Assembly: GCA_024231905.1 (NCBI GenBank) | Contig: JAAEQC010000092.1 | Location: 24,726-88,725, forward strand | DNA length: 64,000 bases | Origin: a bacterium | GTDB lineage: Bacteria; Krumholzibacteriota; Krumholzibacteriia; LZORAL124-64-63 | Direction of reading: 5' to 3' | Shown: positions 41,327 to 50,269 of the stretch, piece after piece | How positions within the stretch are numbered: position 1 is the stretch's first letter | How the letters are laid out: each line of letters begins with the position of its first letter | Notes under the pieces: generated by a model | What the model was told of the DNA's origin: nothing | What the model saw: the letters and a program-made list of their open reading frames with translations, nothing else | Database searches by the model: none | Translations under genes and position numbers: made by a program

Positions 41327-42916
41327 ATGGACGCCTTGCCCCACACTTCCGGACGCCGCGACTGGCGTCCCACCCCGGCCACCAACCGGCTCGTGCTGGC
41401 CGGGCTCGTCACGAGCCTGGGCTTGCCGCCCTACCCCTGGACCGGACTGCTCGTGATCGTGGGCCTGGCCCTCCTGTTCCACGAACTGGCGGTCCATCCC
41501 CGGCCCGGCCGCGCGGCCTGGATCTTTGGCTGCGTCCATCAAGCGAGCCTCCTGTACTGGCTCTTCCTGCTGGACCCGGCCAAGTCCATTCCCACCCCGC
41601 TGCTGGTGCCGGCGCAGGCCCTGGCCGCCATGCTCTACGTCTCGGTCTTCTACCTGCTCATGGGCTGGGCCTGGGGCCGTCTACGTGGCCGCCTGGGCCC
41701 GGGACCGGCGCTGTTGCTGATGCCGGTGGCCTGGACGGTCATGGAGCATCTGCGGGCCCTGGGCGAGCTGGGCTTTCCCTGGTGCCTGAGCGGGGCGGCC
41801 GTTCACGGCACTCCGCTGACGGTCTTCCTGAGGGCTGCGGGAGAACTGGGCCTGGGCACGGTCCTGGCCTTCACGGCCGTGGCCCTGGTTACCGTGGTGG
41901 GTCGCCGCCACGCGGATATCCGGCGCCCGGCCCTGGCCGCGGCCGCCGTGGCTTGGCTCCTTGTGGCCGGCGGCTCGGCCTTGCGACCATCCCCGCCGGA
42001 AGCGCCGACCCTGCCCGGGGAACGACCGGTGGATCTGCGCACGACTCCCATGACCGTGGCGGCTGTCCAGGCCGACGTGGCCCTGGCCGACAAGTGGAAC
42101 GACGCCAAGATCGACTCCACCAAGGAACCCTACGCCCTGCACACGGTGCTGGCGGCCCGGGAAGGTGCCGAGTGGGTGGTGTGGGCCGAGACCGCCATCC
42201 CGGCCTACGTGCGTTTCGACGCCGAACTGCTGGCCTGGACCCGGGACGTGGTCCAGGACGCCGGCGTACATCTGTACATGGGTTTTCCGGATGCCGAGCG
42301 GGATCCGGAAGGGGTGGTTCGCCGCTTCAATTCCTCGGCCCTCCTGAGTCCGGCCGGCATCTTCGTGGGCGACTACGCCAAGCACCATCTGCTGCCCATC
42401 GGCGAGACCATGCCCTTCCAGCGCTGGCTGCCCTTCCTGGGCGGGGTGGATGTGGGGCAAGCCGAGTGGGAGCCCGGACCGCCACCGCGACCCCTGGTCG
42501 TGCGCACGCCGGACGGCGACTTCCCCTTTGCCGGACTCATCTGCTTCGAATCGGCCTTCGCCTGGTTGGCCAGGGACGCCGTGCGCTCGGGAGCGCGCTG
42601 CCTGGCGGTGATCACCAACGACGGCTGGTTCGGCCGCAGCGCCGGGCCCCGCCAGCACGCGGCCCTGGCCCGCCTGCGGGCGGCCGAGTGCGGCGTGCCG
42701 GTGGTGCGCTGCGCCAACAACGGCATCAGCTTCGTCTGCGACGACCGGGGCCGCGACCTGGATACCCTCGACCTGGGCCGCCGCGGCCACGTCATGGGAC
42801 AAGTGGCGCCGGGCAGCGCCGCCACGGCTTTCGTGCGCTGGGGCAACATCCCCCTCTTCTTCCTGCTGCTCCTGTGGACGATCTACGTCATGGCGGCCCG
42901 CCGGGAGCGGACGTGA
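41327..42916 (+). CDS. lnt: Apolipoprotein N-acyltransferase
   Basis: 529 residues. Several N-terminal membrane helices, then a nitrilase-fold periplasmic domain with the catalytic triad Glu in VVWAETAIP (about 285), Lys in DYAKHHLLPIGETMPF (about 350) and Cys in GLICFESAF (about 407). It adds the third acyl chain to lipoproteins, consistent with the lipoproteins of the starch locus and a diderm envelope. The usable start is ATG 41327; a longer open frame upstream is a shadow of the previous gene. Stop overlaps the next GTG. Confidence 0.95.
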   Translation: MDALPHTSGRRDWRPTPATNRLVLAGLVTSLGLPPYPWTGLLVIVGLALLFHELAVHPRPGRAAWIFGCVHQASLLYWLFLLDPAKSIPTPLLVPAQALAAMLYVSVFYLLMGWAWGRLRGRLGPGPALLLMPVAWTVMEHLRALGELGFPWCLSGAAVHGTPLTVFLRAAGELGLGTVLAFTAVALVTVVGRRHADIRRPALAAAAVAWLLVAGGSALRPSPPEAPTLPGERPVDLRTTPMTVAAVQADVALADKWNDAKIDSTKEPYALHTVLAAREGAEWVVWAETAIPAYVRFDAELLAWTRDVVQDAGVHLYMGFPDAERDPEGVVRRFNSSALLSPAGIFVGDYAKHHLLPIGETMPFQRWLPFLGGVDVGQAEWEPGPPPRPLVVRTPDGDFPFAGLICFESAFAWLARDAVRSGARCLAVITNDGWFGRSAGPRQHAALARLRAAECGVPVVRCANNGISFVCDDRGRDLDTLDLGRRGHVMGQVAPGSAATAFVRWGNIPLFFLLLLWTIYVMAARRERT

Positions 42917-43449
42917 AGGGCGGCCGCCATGTCTTCCGCTGGTGCCCCCATTGCCGGACCGAAATGGCTCGCCGGACCGAAGGCGGCGAACTGCGGCCCG
43001 TGTGCCCGTCGTGCGGGTTCGTCCAGTACCTGAACCCGGCTCCGGGCGCCGGCGTGATCCTGCTGCGCGAGGACCGGGTGTGCCTGGTACGCCGAAAGTT
43101 CGAGCCCAGGGCCGGGCAGTGGTCCCTGCCCACGGGCTTCATGGAGTGGGATGAGACCTCCGGAGAGACCGCCGTCCGCGAAGCGCGGGAGGAGACGGGC
43201 CTGGAGGTGGAATTGACGGGGCTGCATGCGGTGGAGTCGGGGATCCTGCCCCCGGACATCCCGGTGCTCGTGGTCTTCTACCGGGCGCGGGAGACCGGTG
43301 GCCTCCTGGTGGCCGGGGACGACGCAGCCGACGTGGGCTTCTACCGGCCGGACGAACCGCCGGGCCCGGTGGCCTTCGCCGCCCACCGGCTGGTCCTGGC
43401 CCGGCTGGCCGAGGAACTGAACCGGAAAGGAACCGGTGATCATGGTTGA
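42913..43449 (+). CDS. Nudix hydrolase with N-terminal zinc ribbon
   Basis: 178 residues. A zinc ribbon CPHC...CPSCG (residues 11-35) is followed by the Nudix domain with the box GFMEWDETSGETAVREAREETGLEV (about 75-99, G-x5-E-x7-REUxEExGU). The layout recalls NudC (NADH/RNA-cap pyrophosphatase) but is shorter. GTG 42913 overlaps the lnt stop (GTGA). Substrate not predictable from sequence. Confidence 0.88.
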   Translation: MKGGRHVFRWCPHCRTEMARRTEGGELRPVCPSCGFVQYLNPAPGAGVILLREDRVCLVRRKFEPRAGQWSLPTGFMEWDETSGETAVREAREETGLEVELTGLHAVESGILPPDIPVLVVFYRARETGGLLVAGDDAADVGFYRPDEPPGPVAFAAHRLVLARLAEELNRKGTGDHG

Positions 43450-44032
43450 CGCGGTGCGCGCGGCAGTGCTGCTCTCGGGCAGCGGCCGCACCCTGGAAAA
43501 CTTCCTGGCGCGGATGGAGGCTGGAGAACTGCCCCTGGAGATCGTCGCCGTCGTGTCCAGCCGGAGCGACGTGCGCGGGGTGGATATCGCCCGGAGCGCG
43601 GATCTACCCTGCGGGGTTTTCCGCCGCAAAGACCATCCCGACACCGCCGCCCACAACGCCGCCCTCAACGCCTGGCTTGCCCCGCACCGGCCCGAGTTGA
43701 TCGTACTGGCGGGTTACCTGTGCTTCTACACACCGTCGGAGGACTTCGCGGGACCTGTCGTGAACATCCACCCGGCACTGTTGCCCAAGTACGGAGGCAA
43801 GGGCATGTACGGGCATCATGTCCACGAAGCGGTGCTGGCGGCGGGGGAGAAGCAGAGCGGCTGCACAGTCCACCTGGTGAACGACCGCTATGACGAGGGA
43901 CGCATCCTGGGGCAGCAAAAGGTCCCGGTGCTGATCGGCGACCAGGTGGACGATCTGGCGGCGCGGGTTTTCGCCGCCGAGTGCGAACTCTATCCGCGCG
44001 TCCTGGCGCGACTGGCGGCGGAATTGCGCTGA
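43442..44032 (+). CDS. purN: Phosphoribosylglycinamide formyltransferase
   Basis: 196 residues. Transfers a formyl group from 10-formyl-THF to GAR in purine synthesis. Motifs: VLLSGSGRTLENFL (P-loop), LAGYLCFY, the catalytic NIHPALLPKYGGKGMYG (with Asn and His) and the late GCTVHLVNDRYDEGRIL containing the catalytic Asp. ATG 43442 is used, with in-frame GTG 43436 possible; both follow AAAGGA. It overlaps the Nudix gene by 8 bp. A strong terminator follows. Confidence 0.95.
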   Translation: MVDAVRAAVLLSGSGRTLENFLARMEAGELPLEIVAVVSSRSDVRGVDIARSADLPCGVFRRKDHPDTAAHNAALNAWLAPHRPELIVLAGYLCFYTPSEDFAGPVVNIHPALLPKYGGKGMYGHHVHEAVLAAGEKQSGCTVHLVNDRYDEGRILGQQKVPVLIGDQVDDLAARVFAAECELYPRVLARLAAELR

Positions 44033-44049
44033 GTCCTTTCCGCTGAACG

Positions 44050-44090
44050 AAAAAGCCCCCCGGCCGTCGGGCCGGGGGGCTTCGTTTTTC
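44050..44090. terminator. Bidirectional rho-independent terminator
   Basis: AAAAAGCCCCCCGGCC, GTC loop, complementary arm and TTCGTTTTT. Serves purN (+) and the converging nfnB gene (-). Confidence 0.93.
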
Positions 44091-44103
44091 GATCCGGGAT
44101 GAT

Positions 44104-45588
44104 CTACGACAAGCCGTCGCAGACGTCCGAGTCCTCGCCCGCCGGGGCGGCAGGGTCGCCGGAGGTCAGGTAGCGGTGCATGGCGTCGGCCGCCTTGCGC
44201 CCCTGGCCCATGGCCAGGATCACCGTGGCGCCGCCGGTGACGATGTCGCCGGCCGCGAAGGTGTCCTCGTAGGAGGTCTGCATCCAGTCGTTGATGGTGA
44301 TGGTCCCGCGCCGCTCGTCCCGGGCCAGATCCGGGCAGTCCGCCGTGAGCAGGGGGTTCGGGCTCTGGCCGATGGAGAGCACCACCGTGTCCACGGCCCA
44401 CTCCTTGATCTTGCCTTCCACCGGGACCGGACGGCGCCGGCCGCTGTCGTCGGGCTCGCCCAGTTCCATCTCCTGGCAGCGGATGGCGCCCACGGCACCC
44501 TTGCCGTTGTCCACGATTTCGATGGGCGAGTGCAGCAGCTGGAAGTCGATGCCCTCCTGCTCGGCGTGGTGGATCTCCTCCACACGGGCAGGCATCTCCA
44601 ACCGGCTGCGGCGGTACACCAGGTAGACGATCTCCGGCTGCAGGCGCTTGGCCGTGCGGGCCGAGTCCATGGCCGTGTTGCCGGCGCCGACTACGGCGAT
44701 GCGCTTGATGTTCTTGACCGGCGTGTCGGCCCCATCGGGGAATTTGTAGCCGCCCATGAGATTGACGCGCGTCAGGAATTCGTTGGCGCTGTAGACGCCG
44801 TTGAGGTTCTCGCCGGGGATGCCCAGGAACCAGGGCAGGCCGGCGCCGGTGCCGATGAAGGTGGCGTCGTGGCGCTCGCGGACGGACTCCAGCGACTCGG
44901 CCTTCCCCACCGGGTAGTTCATGACGAACTTCACGCCCATGTCCTTCAGCCCGTCCACCTCGCGCAAGAGGATCTCTTTGGGCAGACGGAACTGGGGGAT
45001 GCCGTAGAAGAGTACGCCGCCCGGCTTGTGCAGGGCTTCGTACACGGTGACGTCGTGACCCTTCTGGGCAAGGTCGCTGGCCGCGGTCAGGCCCGCCGGG
45101 CCGGAACCGATGATGGCCACCTTCTTGCCCGTGGGCGCAGCGCACTCGGGAGTGATGGTCAGGTCGTGCTCCATGGCGTAGTCGCCCAGGAAGCGCTCCA
45201 CCCGGCCCACGCCGCCCGGGTCGCGGCCCTTGTCCGGCTTGTTCAGGGTGCAGACCATCTCGCACTGGTCCTCCTGGGGGCAGACGCGCCCGCAGATGGC
45301 CGGCAGGAAGTTCTTCTCCTTGATCTTGCGCAGGGCGCCCTCGTAATCCTTCTCGCCCACCAGTTTCAGGAAGGCCGGGATGTCGATGCCCACGGGGCAG
45401 CCGGCGATGCAGGGCTTGTTCTTGCACTGGATGCAGCGCAGGGCCTCGAGGGTGGCCTCTTCCTCGTTGTAGCCCAGAGGCACTTCCTCGAAGTTGAAGA
45501 TGCGCTCGCCGGCGGGCTGCTCCCGCATGGGCGTCTTGGTCTTGGCCTTGTTGATGTTCTTCTTGGGCTTCTTCGGCGTGTCGCTCAT
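44104..45588 (-). CDS. nfnB: NADH-dependent ferredoxin:NADP oxidoreductase, large subunit
   Basis: 494 residues, GltD/NfnB family. N-terminal cysteine clusters CIQCKNKPCIAGCPVGID and CGRVCPQEDQCE bind two [4Fe-4S] clusters. GSGPAGLTAASDLA (about 155) is the FAD Rossmann site. VVGAGNTAMDSARTA (about 300) is the NAD(P)H site and FAAGDIVTGGATVI the C-terminal FAD motif. With its partner, NfnA, it would bifurcate electrons between NADPH, NAD and ferredoxin. If alone it would be a glutamate synthase small subunit, but the adjacent NfnA and absence of gltB favour Nfn. ATG 45588 follows AGGAGGG. Confidence 0.88.
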   Translation of the reverse strand: MSDTPKKPKKNINKAKTKTPMREQPAGERIFNFEEVPLGYNEEEATLEALRCIQCKNKPCIAGCPVGIDIPAFLKLVGEKDYEGALRKIKEKNFLPAICGRVCPQEDQCEMVCTLNKPDKGRDPGGVGRVERFLGDYAMEHDLTITPECAAPTGKKVAIIGSGPAGLTAASDLAQKGHDVTVYEALHKPGGVLFYGIPQFRLPKEILLREVDGLKDMGVKFVMNYPVGKAESLESVRERHDATFIGTGAGLPWFLGIPGENLNGVYSANEFLTRVNLMGGYKFPDGADTPVKNIKRIAVVGAGNTAMDSARTAKRLQPEIVYLVYRRSRLEMPARVEEIHHAEQEGIDFQLLHSPIEIVDNGKGAVGAIRCQEMELGEPDDSGRRRPVPVEGKIKEWAVDTVVLSIGQSPNPLLTADCPDLARDERRGTITINDWMQTSYEDTFAAGDIVTGGATVILAMGQGRKAADAMHRYLTSGDPAAPAGEDSDVCDGLS

Positions 45589-45599
45589 GTCCGGCCCTC

Positions 45600-46466
45600 C
45601 TAGTCCTGGCGCTCGAGGGCCTCGGCGGCCGCGTCCAGCTTGCAACGGTGATGGTTGTCGAGCGACGCGCGCTCCTCGGGCTGGTAGTAGCTGAGCCGGG
45701 TGATCAGCTCGTCGAAATCGGTCTGGTGTCCGTCGAACTCGGGGCCTTCCACGCAGGCGAAGCGGGTCTCGCCGCCCACGGTGACCCGGCAGGCGCCGCA
45801 CATGCCCGTGCCGTCCACCATGATGGGATTCAGGCTGGCCTGGGTGGGGATGCCGTGGGGTTCGGTGGTCTTGCAGACGAACTTCATCATGACCACCGGA
45901 CCGATGGTGATGACCTCGTCGATCTTCTCGCCGCCGTCGATCAATTCATCCAGCGCGTGGGTGACCATGCCCTTGCGGCCGTAGCTGCCGTCGTCGGTGG
46001 TGACGATGACCTGGTCGGCGATCTCGGTGATCTCGTCCTCGAGGATGAGCAGTTCCCGGGTGCGGGCACCCAGGATGGCGATGACCTTGTTGCCCGCGTC
46101 CTTCAGGGCCTGCACCTGGGGCCACACCACGGCGTTGCCGATGCCGCCGCCCACGCAGACCACGGTCTTGCCCGTGGGAATCTCGGTGGGCTTGCCCAGG
46201 GGGCCGGCCAGGTCGTGAATCTCGTCACCGGGACCCATGGCGTTGAGTACTTCGGTGGTCTTGCCCACTTCCTGGGCGACGATGGTGATGGTGCCCTTCT
46301 CCGGGTCGCGGTTGGCGATGGTCAGCGGGATGCGCTCACCTTCGTCGTTCACCCGGAGGATGATGAACTGTCCGGCCTTGCCGCGCCGGGCGATGTGTTC
46401 GGCCTCGACCTCGAAGAGCATGGTCTTGGGCGCGAGTTCCATGGCGGTGACGATCTTGTTCCCCAC
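45600..46466 (-). CDS. nfnA: NADH-dependent ferredoxin:NADP oxidoreductase, small subunit
   Basis: 288 residues, FNR-like. FAD domain ERIPLTIANRD (about 45), NAD domain VVCVGGGIGNAVVWPQV (about 102), and a C-terminal [2Fe-2S] site with MCGACRV...RFACVEGPEF. This Fe-S tail is diagnostic of NfnA/SudB relative to simple dihydroorotate-type reductases. Start GTG 46466 is chosen because AAGGAG lies eight bases upstream; the GTG at 46475 overlaps that ribosome-binding site. The stop is 11 bp before the nfnB start. Confidence 0.88.
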   Translation of the reverse strand: MGNKIVTAMELAPKTMLFEVEAEHIARRGKAGQFIILRVNDEGERIPLTIANRDPEKGTITIVAQEVGKTTEVLNAMGPGDEIHDLAGPLGKPTEIPTGKTVVCVGGGIGNAVVWPQVQALKDAGNKVIAILGARTRELLILEDEITEIADQVIVTTDDGSYGRKGMVTHALDELIDGGEKIDEVITIGPVVMMKFVCKTTEPHGIPTQASLNPIMVDGTGMCGACRVTVGGETRFACVEGPEFDGHQTDFDELITRLSYYQPEERASLDNHHRCKLDAAAEALERQD

Positions 46467-46884
46467 GGCAGGCACTCCTTCGCAAGAACTTGGGACCGGC
46501 GCGCGATCGGCGGCACCGGGCGTGGACCGCCGGGTTGGAGGTCCGTGCCAGCCAAAGGTAGGAACCGCGCCTGCGAAATCAAGCGACCGTAATGATGATA
46601 ATGATATGGATTGTCAGAAGAAATGTGACCGGGGGATGAATTTTCGGGCCGCACACTCCGTCGCCGTCGAAATGGGGGGAGCAAATCGACAGATGCGCGG
46701 CGGGTGACGGCCCGAAAGCCAACGGCAGGCATGGCAAGATGCACTGCCGCCGGGGGGAACCAGGCAATTCCTGCAGGGATCATGCCGTCCCGGAAAGCCG
46801 GGAGTCGCGGCTTGACGGAGCGTCTTTCGGCGTTATCGTGCGGGGATCGTCCCTACCCCACGATCCAGGCCGGGAGCATGCACC
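46467..46884. other. Divergent intergenic region
   Basis: 418 bp with no supported gene. It carries the folE promoter (46812-46839). The A+T-rich ATGATGATAATGATATGG stretch near 46592-46609 loosely resembles a Fur box (GATAATGATA hexamer pattern) and lies where nfnA transcription could start. Nothing else seen. Confidence 0.35.
46812..46839 (+). promoter_or_regulatory. Promoter of folE
   Basis: TTGACG (46812-46817), 16 bp, TATCGT (46834-46839), 45 bp before ATG 46885. Confidence 0.6.
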
Positions 46885-47433
46885 ATGGAAGACCTGATCC
46901 GCCAGTTGCTCGAAGAGATCGGCGAGGACCCGTCCCGCGAAGGCCTGCTGGCCACGCCGGGCCGGGTGACGCGGGCCTGGCAGGAAAATGCGGCGGGCTA
47001 CGGCCAGGATCCGGGGGCCATGATCCGCGGCGCCCTCTTCCAGGCCGAGAGCCGCGAGATGGTCGTGGTCAGTGATATCGACTTCTACAGCACCTGCGAG
47101 CACCACCTGCTGCCGTTCTTCGGCAAGGCCTACGTGGCGTACATTCCCAACGGGAAGATCGTTGGCCTGTCCAAGTTGGCGCGGGTGGTGGAGGCCTACG
47201 CCCGGCGCCTGCAGGTGCAGGAGCGCATGACGCGCCAGATCGCCGAGTGCATCATGGAGAACCTGGAGCCCCTGGGCGTGGCGGTGGTGCTGAAGGCACA
47301 GCACCTGTGCATGATGATGCGGGGGATCCAGAAGCAGAACAGTTACGCCACCACCAGCGAGATGCTGGGCGCCTTCCGCACGGAATCCAAGACGCGGGCG
47401 GAGTTCCTGCAGTTGTTGCGGGATCGCCCCTAG
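46885..47433 (+). CDS. folE: GTP cyclohydrolase I
   Basis: 182 residues. Converts GTP to dihydroneopterin triphosphate, first step of folate/pterin synthesis. Zinc and active-site motif [18 protein letters not shown] (about residue 72), then [23 protein letters not shown] and the C-terminal [11 protein letters not shown] zinc-ligand motif; all expected Cys/His are present. Monocistronic, with its own promoter. Confidence 0.97.
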   Translation: MEDLIRQLLEEIGEDPSREGLLATPGRVTRAWQENAAGYGQDPGAMIRGALFQAESREMVVVSDIDFYSTCEHHLLPFFGKAYVAYIPNGKIVGLSKLARVVEAYARRLQVQERMTRQIAECIMENLEPLGVAVVLKAQHLCMMMRGIQKQNSYATTSEMLGAFRTESKTRAEFLQLLRDRP

Positions 47434-47568
47434 GCCGGGGACGATGCAGGATGCGGAAGTCTAGACCACGTCGAGCCGTCGCGCGGAATCCAGGGGTGAT
47501 CGGGGCCGGATCCTGCAAAATCGTTTTCCGAATCGAAAGAACTTCAACTCAGAAATGAGAAGGTTGCC

Positions 47569-48234
47569 ATGAAGACTGCGATGTTCATCGGTACGTTCAC
47601 TTGCCTGTCGCTGCTGATCGCCCTGCCCGCCGCGGCCGGCGGAATCTATGGTAGCGTGACCACCGGCTACACCGGCGGCCTGGGCGTCGACGTGGCAGCC
47701 ACGATCCACGAGTTCACGCGGGATCTGCCCCTGTCGGCGCGCATGACCTTGGGCTACAACAATGCGTCGGCGGGCGATCCCTACGATGCGCGCCAGGTCT
47801 TCATTAACGACAACACCAACGGTGACCCGGAAAAGAGCGCCAAGTCTTGGCAGATTCGCTTCGACCTGCTCTTCCCGGCCTTCACCGTGGGGCCGCAGCA
47901 GCTCTACGTCTTCGCCGGTCCTCGGTACGCCCGCTACAAGGCCAACTTCAACTACATCGGCGGCAACGAGAACTTCGACGTGACGTCCAACTCCTGGGGC
48001 GCCGGCGGCGGCTTCGAGAGCTGGTTCGCCGTGAGCGACCGGACCGACTTCGTGCTCCAGCTGGGCTTCGACTGGTACTCCGACGCGGAGATCTCCGGCC
48101 ACGACACGTCCTACCTGCCGAGCGGCGACCACGTCAATCCGCGGGACGGATACGACTACGCCTCGGCCGACGACGCCATCGACCAGCCCAAGTACGAACT
48201 GCTCGGCATGATGGGGCTGCGGTTCGAATTCTGA
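47569..48234 (+). CDS. Small outer-membrane beta-barrel protein
   Basis: 221 residues. A signal peptide ends LPAAAG. The rest is amphipathic strands with Gly/aromatic pattern (GGIYGSVTTGYTGGLGVDV; LYVFAGPRYARYK; SWGAGGGFESWF) and a C-terminal Phe (LGMMGLRFEF). It fits the 8- to 10-strand OmpA/OmpW-like barrel class, no family named. Free-standing gene followed by a terminator. Confidence 0.7.
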   Translation: MKTAMFIGTFTCLSLLIALPAAAGGIYGSVTTGYTGGLGVDVAATIHEFTRDLPLSARMTLGYNNASAGDPYDARQVFINDNTNGDPEKSAKSWQIRFDLLFPAFTVGPQQLYVFAGPRYARYKANFNYIGGNENFDVTSNSWGAGGGFESWFAVSDRTDFVLQLGFDWYSDAEISGHDTSYLPSGDHVNPRDGYDYASADDAIDQPKYELLGMMGLRFEF

Positions 48235-48271
48235 TCCGCCGGTCCGTGCCGGCAGAGTCCGGTCCTGGAAT

Positions 48272-48316
48272 GAAGAATCCCGCGCGGCTCAAGGCCTGCG
48301 CGGGATTCTTCGTTTT
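48272..48316 (+). terminator. Rho-independent terminator
   Basis: GAAGAATCCCGCGC (48272-48285) pairs with GCGCGGGATTCTTC (48298-48311), followed by GTTTT. It sits between the barrel gene and the converging trxB and may serve both. Confidence 0.85.
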
Positions 48317-48336
48317 GAAGCGGCGGAAGGGGTGAT

Positions 48337-49278
48337 CTACAGCCCTTCCTCAGCCAACCACCGCTCCGCCTCAATGGCCGCCATGCAGCCGGTGCCGGCC
48401 GAGGTGATGGCCTGCCGGTAAACGTGGTCCTGCACGTCGCCCGCGGCGAAGACGCCGGGGACGTTGGTGGCCGTCACGTTGGGCCTGGTGACGAGGTAGC
48501 CGTTCTCGTCCGCGTCGAGCTGCCCGTCCAGGAAGGCCGTGTTGGGCGTGTGCCCGATGGCGATGAAGCAACCGGTGACCGGCAGCTCGCGCGTGGAGCC
48601 GTCGACGGTGTCCTTCAGGAGCAGGCCCTTCAGATTGCCGTTGTCGTCGGCCAGGTACTTCTCGATGACGCTGTTCCAGGCAATGTCGATTTTCTCGTGG
48701 TCCAGGGCCCGCTGCTGCATGATCTTCGAGCCGCGGAACTCGTCGCGCCGGTGGATGAGCGTGACCTTCTTGCCGAAGTTGGTCAGGAAGGTGGCCTCTT
48801 CCAGGGCCGTGTCGCCGCCGCCGACCACGGCGATCTCCTGGTCGCGGAAGAAGAAGCCGTCGCAGGTGGCGCAGGCGGACAGGCCCTTGCCCATGAAGGC
48901 GTCCTCGTCGGGCAGGCCCAGCCAGCGGGCGCTGCTGCCGGTGGCGATGACGACCGCGTCGGCGGTGTAGTCGTCCTTGCCCGTGGAGACCTTGAAGGGA
49001 CGCGCCGACAGGTCCACCGACTTGACCGTCGCGCTTACGACCTCGGTGCCGAAGCGCACGGCCTGGGCCTTGAACTTCTCCATGAGTTCCGGGCCCATAA
49101 TGCCCTCGGGGAAGGCCGGGTAATTCTCCACGTCGGTGGTGATGGTCAGCTGGCCGCCGGGCTGCTCTCCCTCGAAAACCAGATTCTGGATATTGGCGCG
49201 GCCGAGGTACAGGCCTGCCGTGTAGCCGGCAGGGCCGGAACCGATGACGATCGTCTTGCGATGGTTCTGTTCGCTCAT
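48337..49278 (-). CDS. trxB: Thioredoxin reductase
   Basis: 313 residues, low-molecular-weight TrxB. IGSGPAGYTAGLY (FAD, about 12), the redox motif CATCD (about 138), VVGGGDTALEEA (NADPH, about 153) and GVFAAGDVQDHVYRQ (about 275). It reduces thioredoxin with NADPH. The coding start is ATG 49278 (MSEQNHRK); the open frame continues upstream but this start fits the family N-terminus and the promoter at 49361-49389. Confidence 0.96.
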   Translation of the reverse strand: MSEQNHRKTIVIGSGPAGYTAGLYLGRANIQNLVFEGEQPGGQLTITTDVENYPAFPEGIMGPELMEKFKAQAVRFGTEVVSATVKSVDLSARPFKVSTGKDDYTADAVVIATGSSARWLGLPDEDAFMGKGLSACATCDGFFFRDQEIAVVGGGDTALEEATFLTNFGKKVTLIHRRDEFRGSKIMQQRALDHEKIDIAWNSVIEKYLADDNGNLKGLLLKDTVDGSTRELPVTGCFIAIGHTPNTAFLDGQLDADENGYLVTRPNVTATNVPGVFAAGDVQDHVYRQAITSAGTGCMAAIEAERWLAEEGL

Positions 49279-49360
49279 GTTCGTTGCGCTCCGTTCTGGC
49301 GGCGGGACCGCCACGGGGGATGGGGGCTCAAGAGTCCCGCAACGTCGTTCAACACGCCAA

Positions 49361-49389
49361 GTTGTAGTGCCGAAAGCCCGGAGTGTCAA
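49361..49389 (-). promoter_or_regulatory. Promoter of trxB
   Basis: On the - strand TTGACA (49389-49384), 17 bp, TACAAC (49366-49361), about 80 bp before the trxB start. Confidence 0.65.
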
Positions 49390-49430
49390 CTTTCCGAGGT
49401 CCGCCGGGTCGCGAAATCGCTCGATCTTCC

Positions 49431-49460
49431 TTGACGGGGCGGGGTTTACGCATTTATTAT
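49431..49460 (+). promoter_or_regulatory. Promoter of rplU-rpmA
   Basis: TTGACG (49431-49436), 18 bp, TATTAT (49455-49460), about 130 bp before rplU. Confidence 0.65.
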
Positions 49461-49591
49461 ACCTCCTTCGATGTGCGAAGACCGGGAAGCCGAGTCTCCC
49501 CGGCGCTTTTTTGTGTGCCACGCGCCTGTGACGGCGCACGAGCACGCGCACATGACCGAAATTCAGTCGAAGCGAACGTGGAGAGATTTCG

Positions 49592-49903
49592 ATGTACGCC
49601 GTGGTGAAGATCAAGAAGCAGCAGTACCGGGTGAGCCCGGACCTGAGTCTCCAGGTGCCCCTGCTCGACAACGAAGTGGGTGAGACCGTCAAGTTCGACG
49701 AGGTCCTCATGTTCGCCGACGGCGACGAGGTGAAGGTGGGCGCGCCCACGGTGGAGGGCGCTTCGGTGGACGCCGAGATCGTCAGCCACGGCCGCAGCCG
49801 CAAGATCGTCGTCTTCAAGAAGAAGCGGCGCAAGAACTACCGCCGCAAGAACGGCCACCGTCAGCAGTACACCGAGATCAAGATCACGGGTATCAACGGC
49901 TAG
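49592..49903 (+). CDS. rplU: 50S ribosomal protein L21
   Basis: 103 residues, normal L21 length. [16 protein letters not shown] at the N-terminus, [15 protein letters not shown] in the middle, and the basic [23 protein letters not shown] 23S-binding loop near the end (read in two parts across residues 73-95). GGAGAG precedes ATG 49592. rpmA follows 35 bp later in the usual order. Confidence 0.98.
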   Translation: MYAVVKIKKQQYRVSPDLSLQVPLLDNEVGETVKFDEVLMFADGDEVKVGAPTVEGASVDAEIVSHGRSRKIVVFKKKRRKNYRRKNGHRQQYTEIKITGING

Positions 49904-49938
49904 CTATCGCCGCACGGCGAGAGAACGAGGAGCGCGAA

Positions 49939-50193
49939 ATGGCTCATAAGAAGGCAGGCGGCAGTACACGCAACGGCCGCGATAGCAATGCCCAGAATCT
50001 GGGCGTCAAGCGTTTCGGTGGCCAGGCCGTTCTGGCCGGCACGATCATCGTGCGGCAGCGCGGCACGCGGATCCACCCCGGCAAGAACGTGGGCAAGGGC
50101 GGCGACGACACCCTGTTCGCGCTGGTGGATGGTACGGTGAAATTCGAAGACTTCCGCGGCAGCAAGAAGCGGGTCACGATCCAGCCCTTCTGA
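49939..50193 (+). CDS. rpmA: 50S ribosomal protein L27
   Basis: 84 residues. [16 protein letters not shown] at the N-terminus and the L27 signature [19 protein letters not shown]. No N-terminal cleavage extension as in Firmicutes. It ends just before a terminator. Confidence 0.98.
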   Translation: MAHKKAGGSTRNGRDSNAQNLGVKRFGGQAVLAGTIIVRQRGTRIHPGKNVGKGGDDTLFALVDGTVKFEDFRGSKKRVTIQPF

Positions 50194-50215
50194 CCATGGT
50201 GACGCGAAGCGACAC

Positions 50216-50250
50216 GAGCCCGCCCCGCTTCGGGGCGGGCTCTTCTTTTG
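50216..50250 (+). terminator. Rho-independent terminator
   Basis: GAGCCCGCCCCG, loop CTT, complementary arm (ends 50242), then TTCTTTT. Ends the rplU-rpmA transcript just before kdsB. Confidence 0.93.
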
Positions 50251-50269
50251 TAGTGAACGGAGAACGGGC

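Larger units (their letters stand above)
49279..49591. other. Divergent trxB-rplU control region
   Basis: 313 bp without a gene. It contains back-to-back promoters (49361-49389 -, 49431-49460 +). In the rplU leader a short stem CCGGG (49482-49486)/CCCGG (49498-49502) is followed by TTTTTT (49507-49512), which could be a ribosomal-protein attenuator. Confidence 0.45.

Noticed and set aside
46592..46609. Fur-box-like A+T-rich sequence
   Set aside because: Only part of the 19-bp consensus fits; no iron genes nearby.
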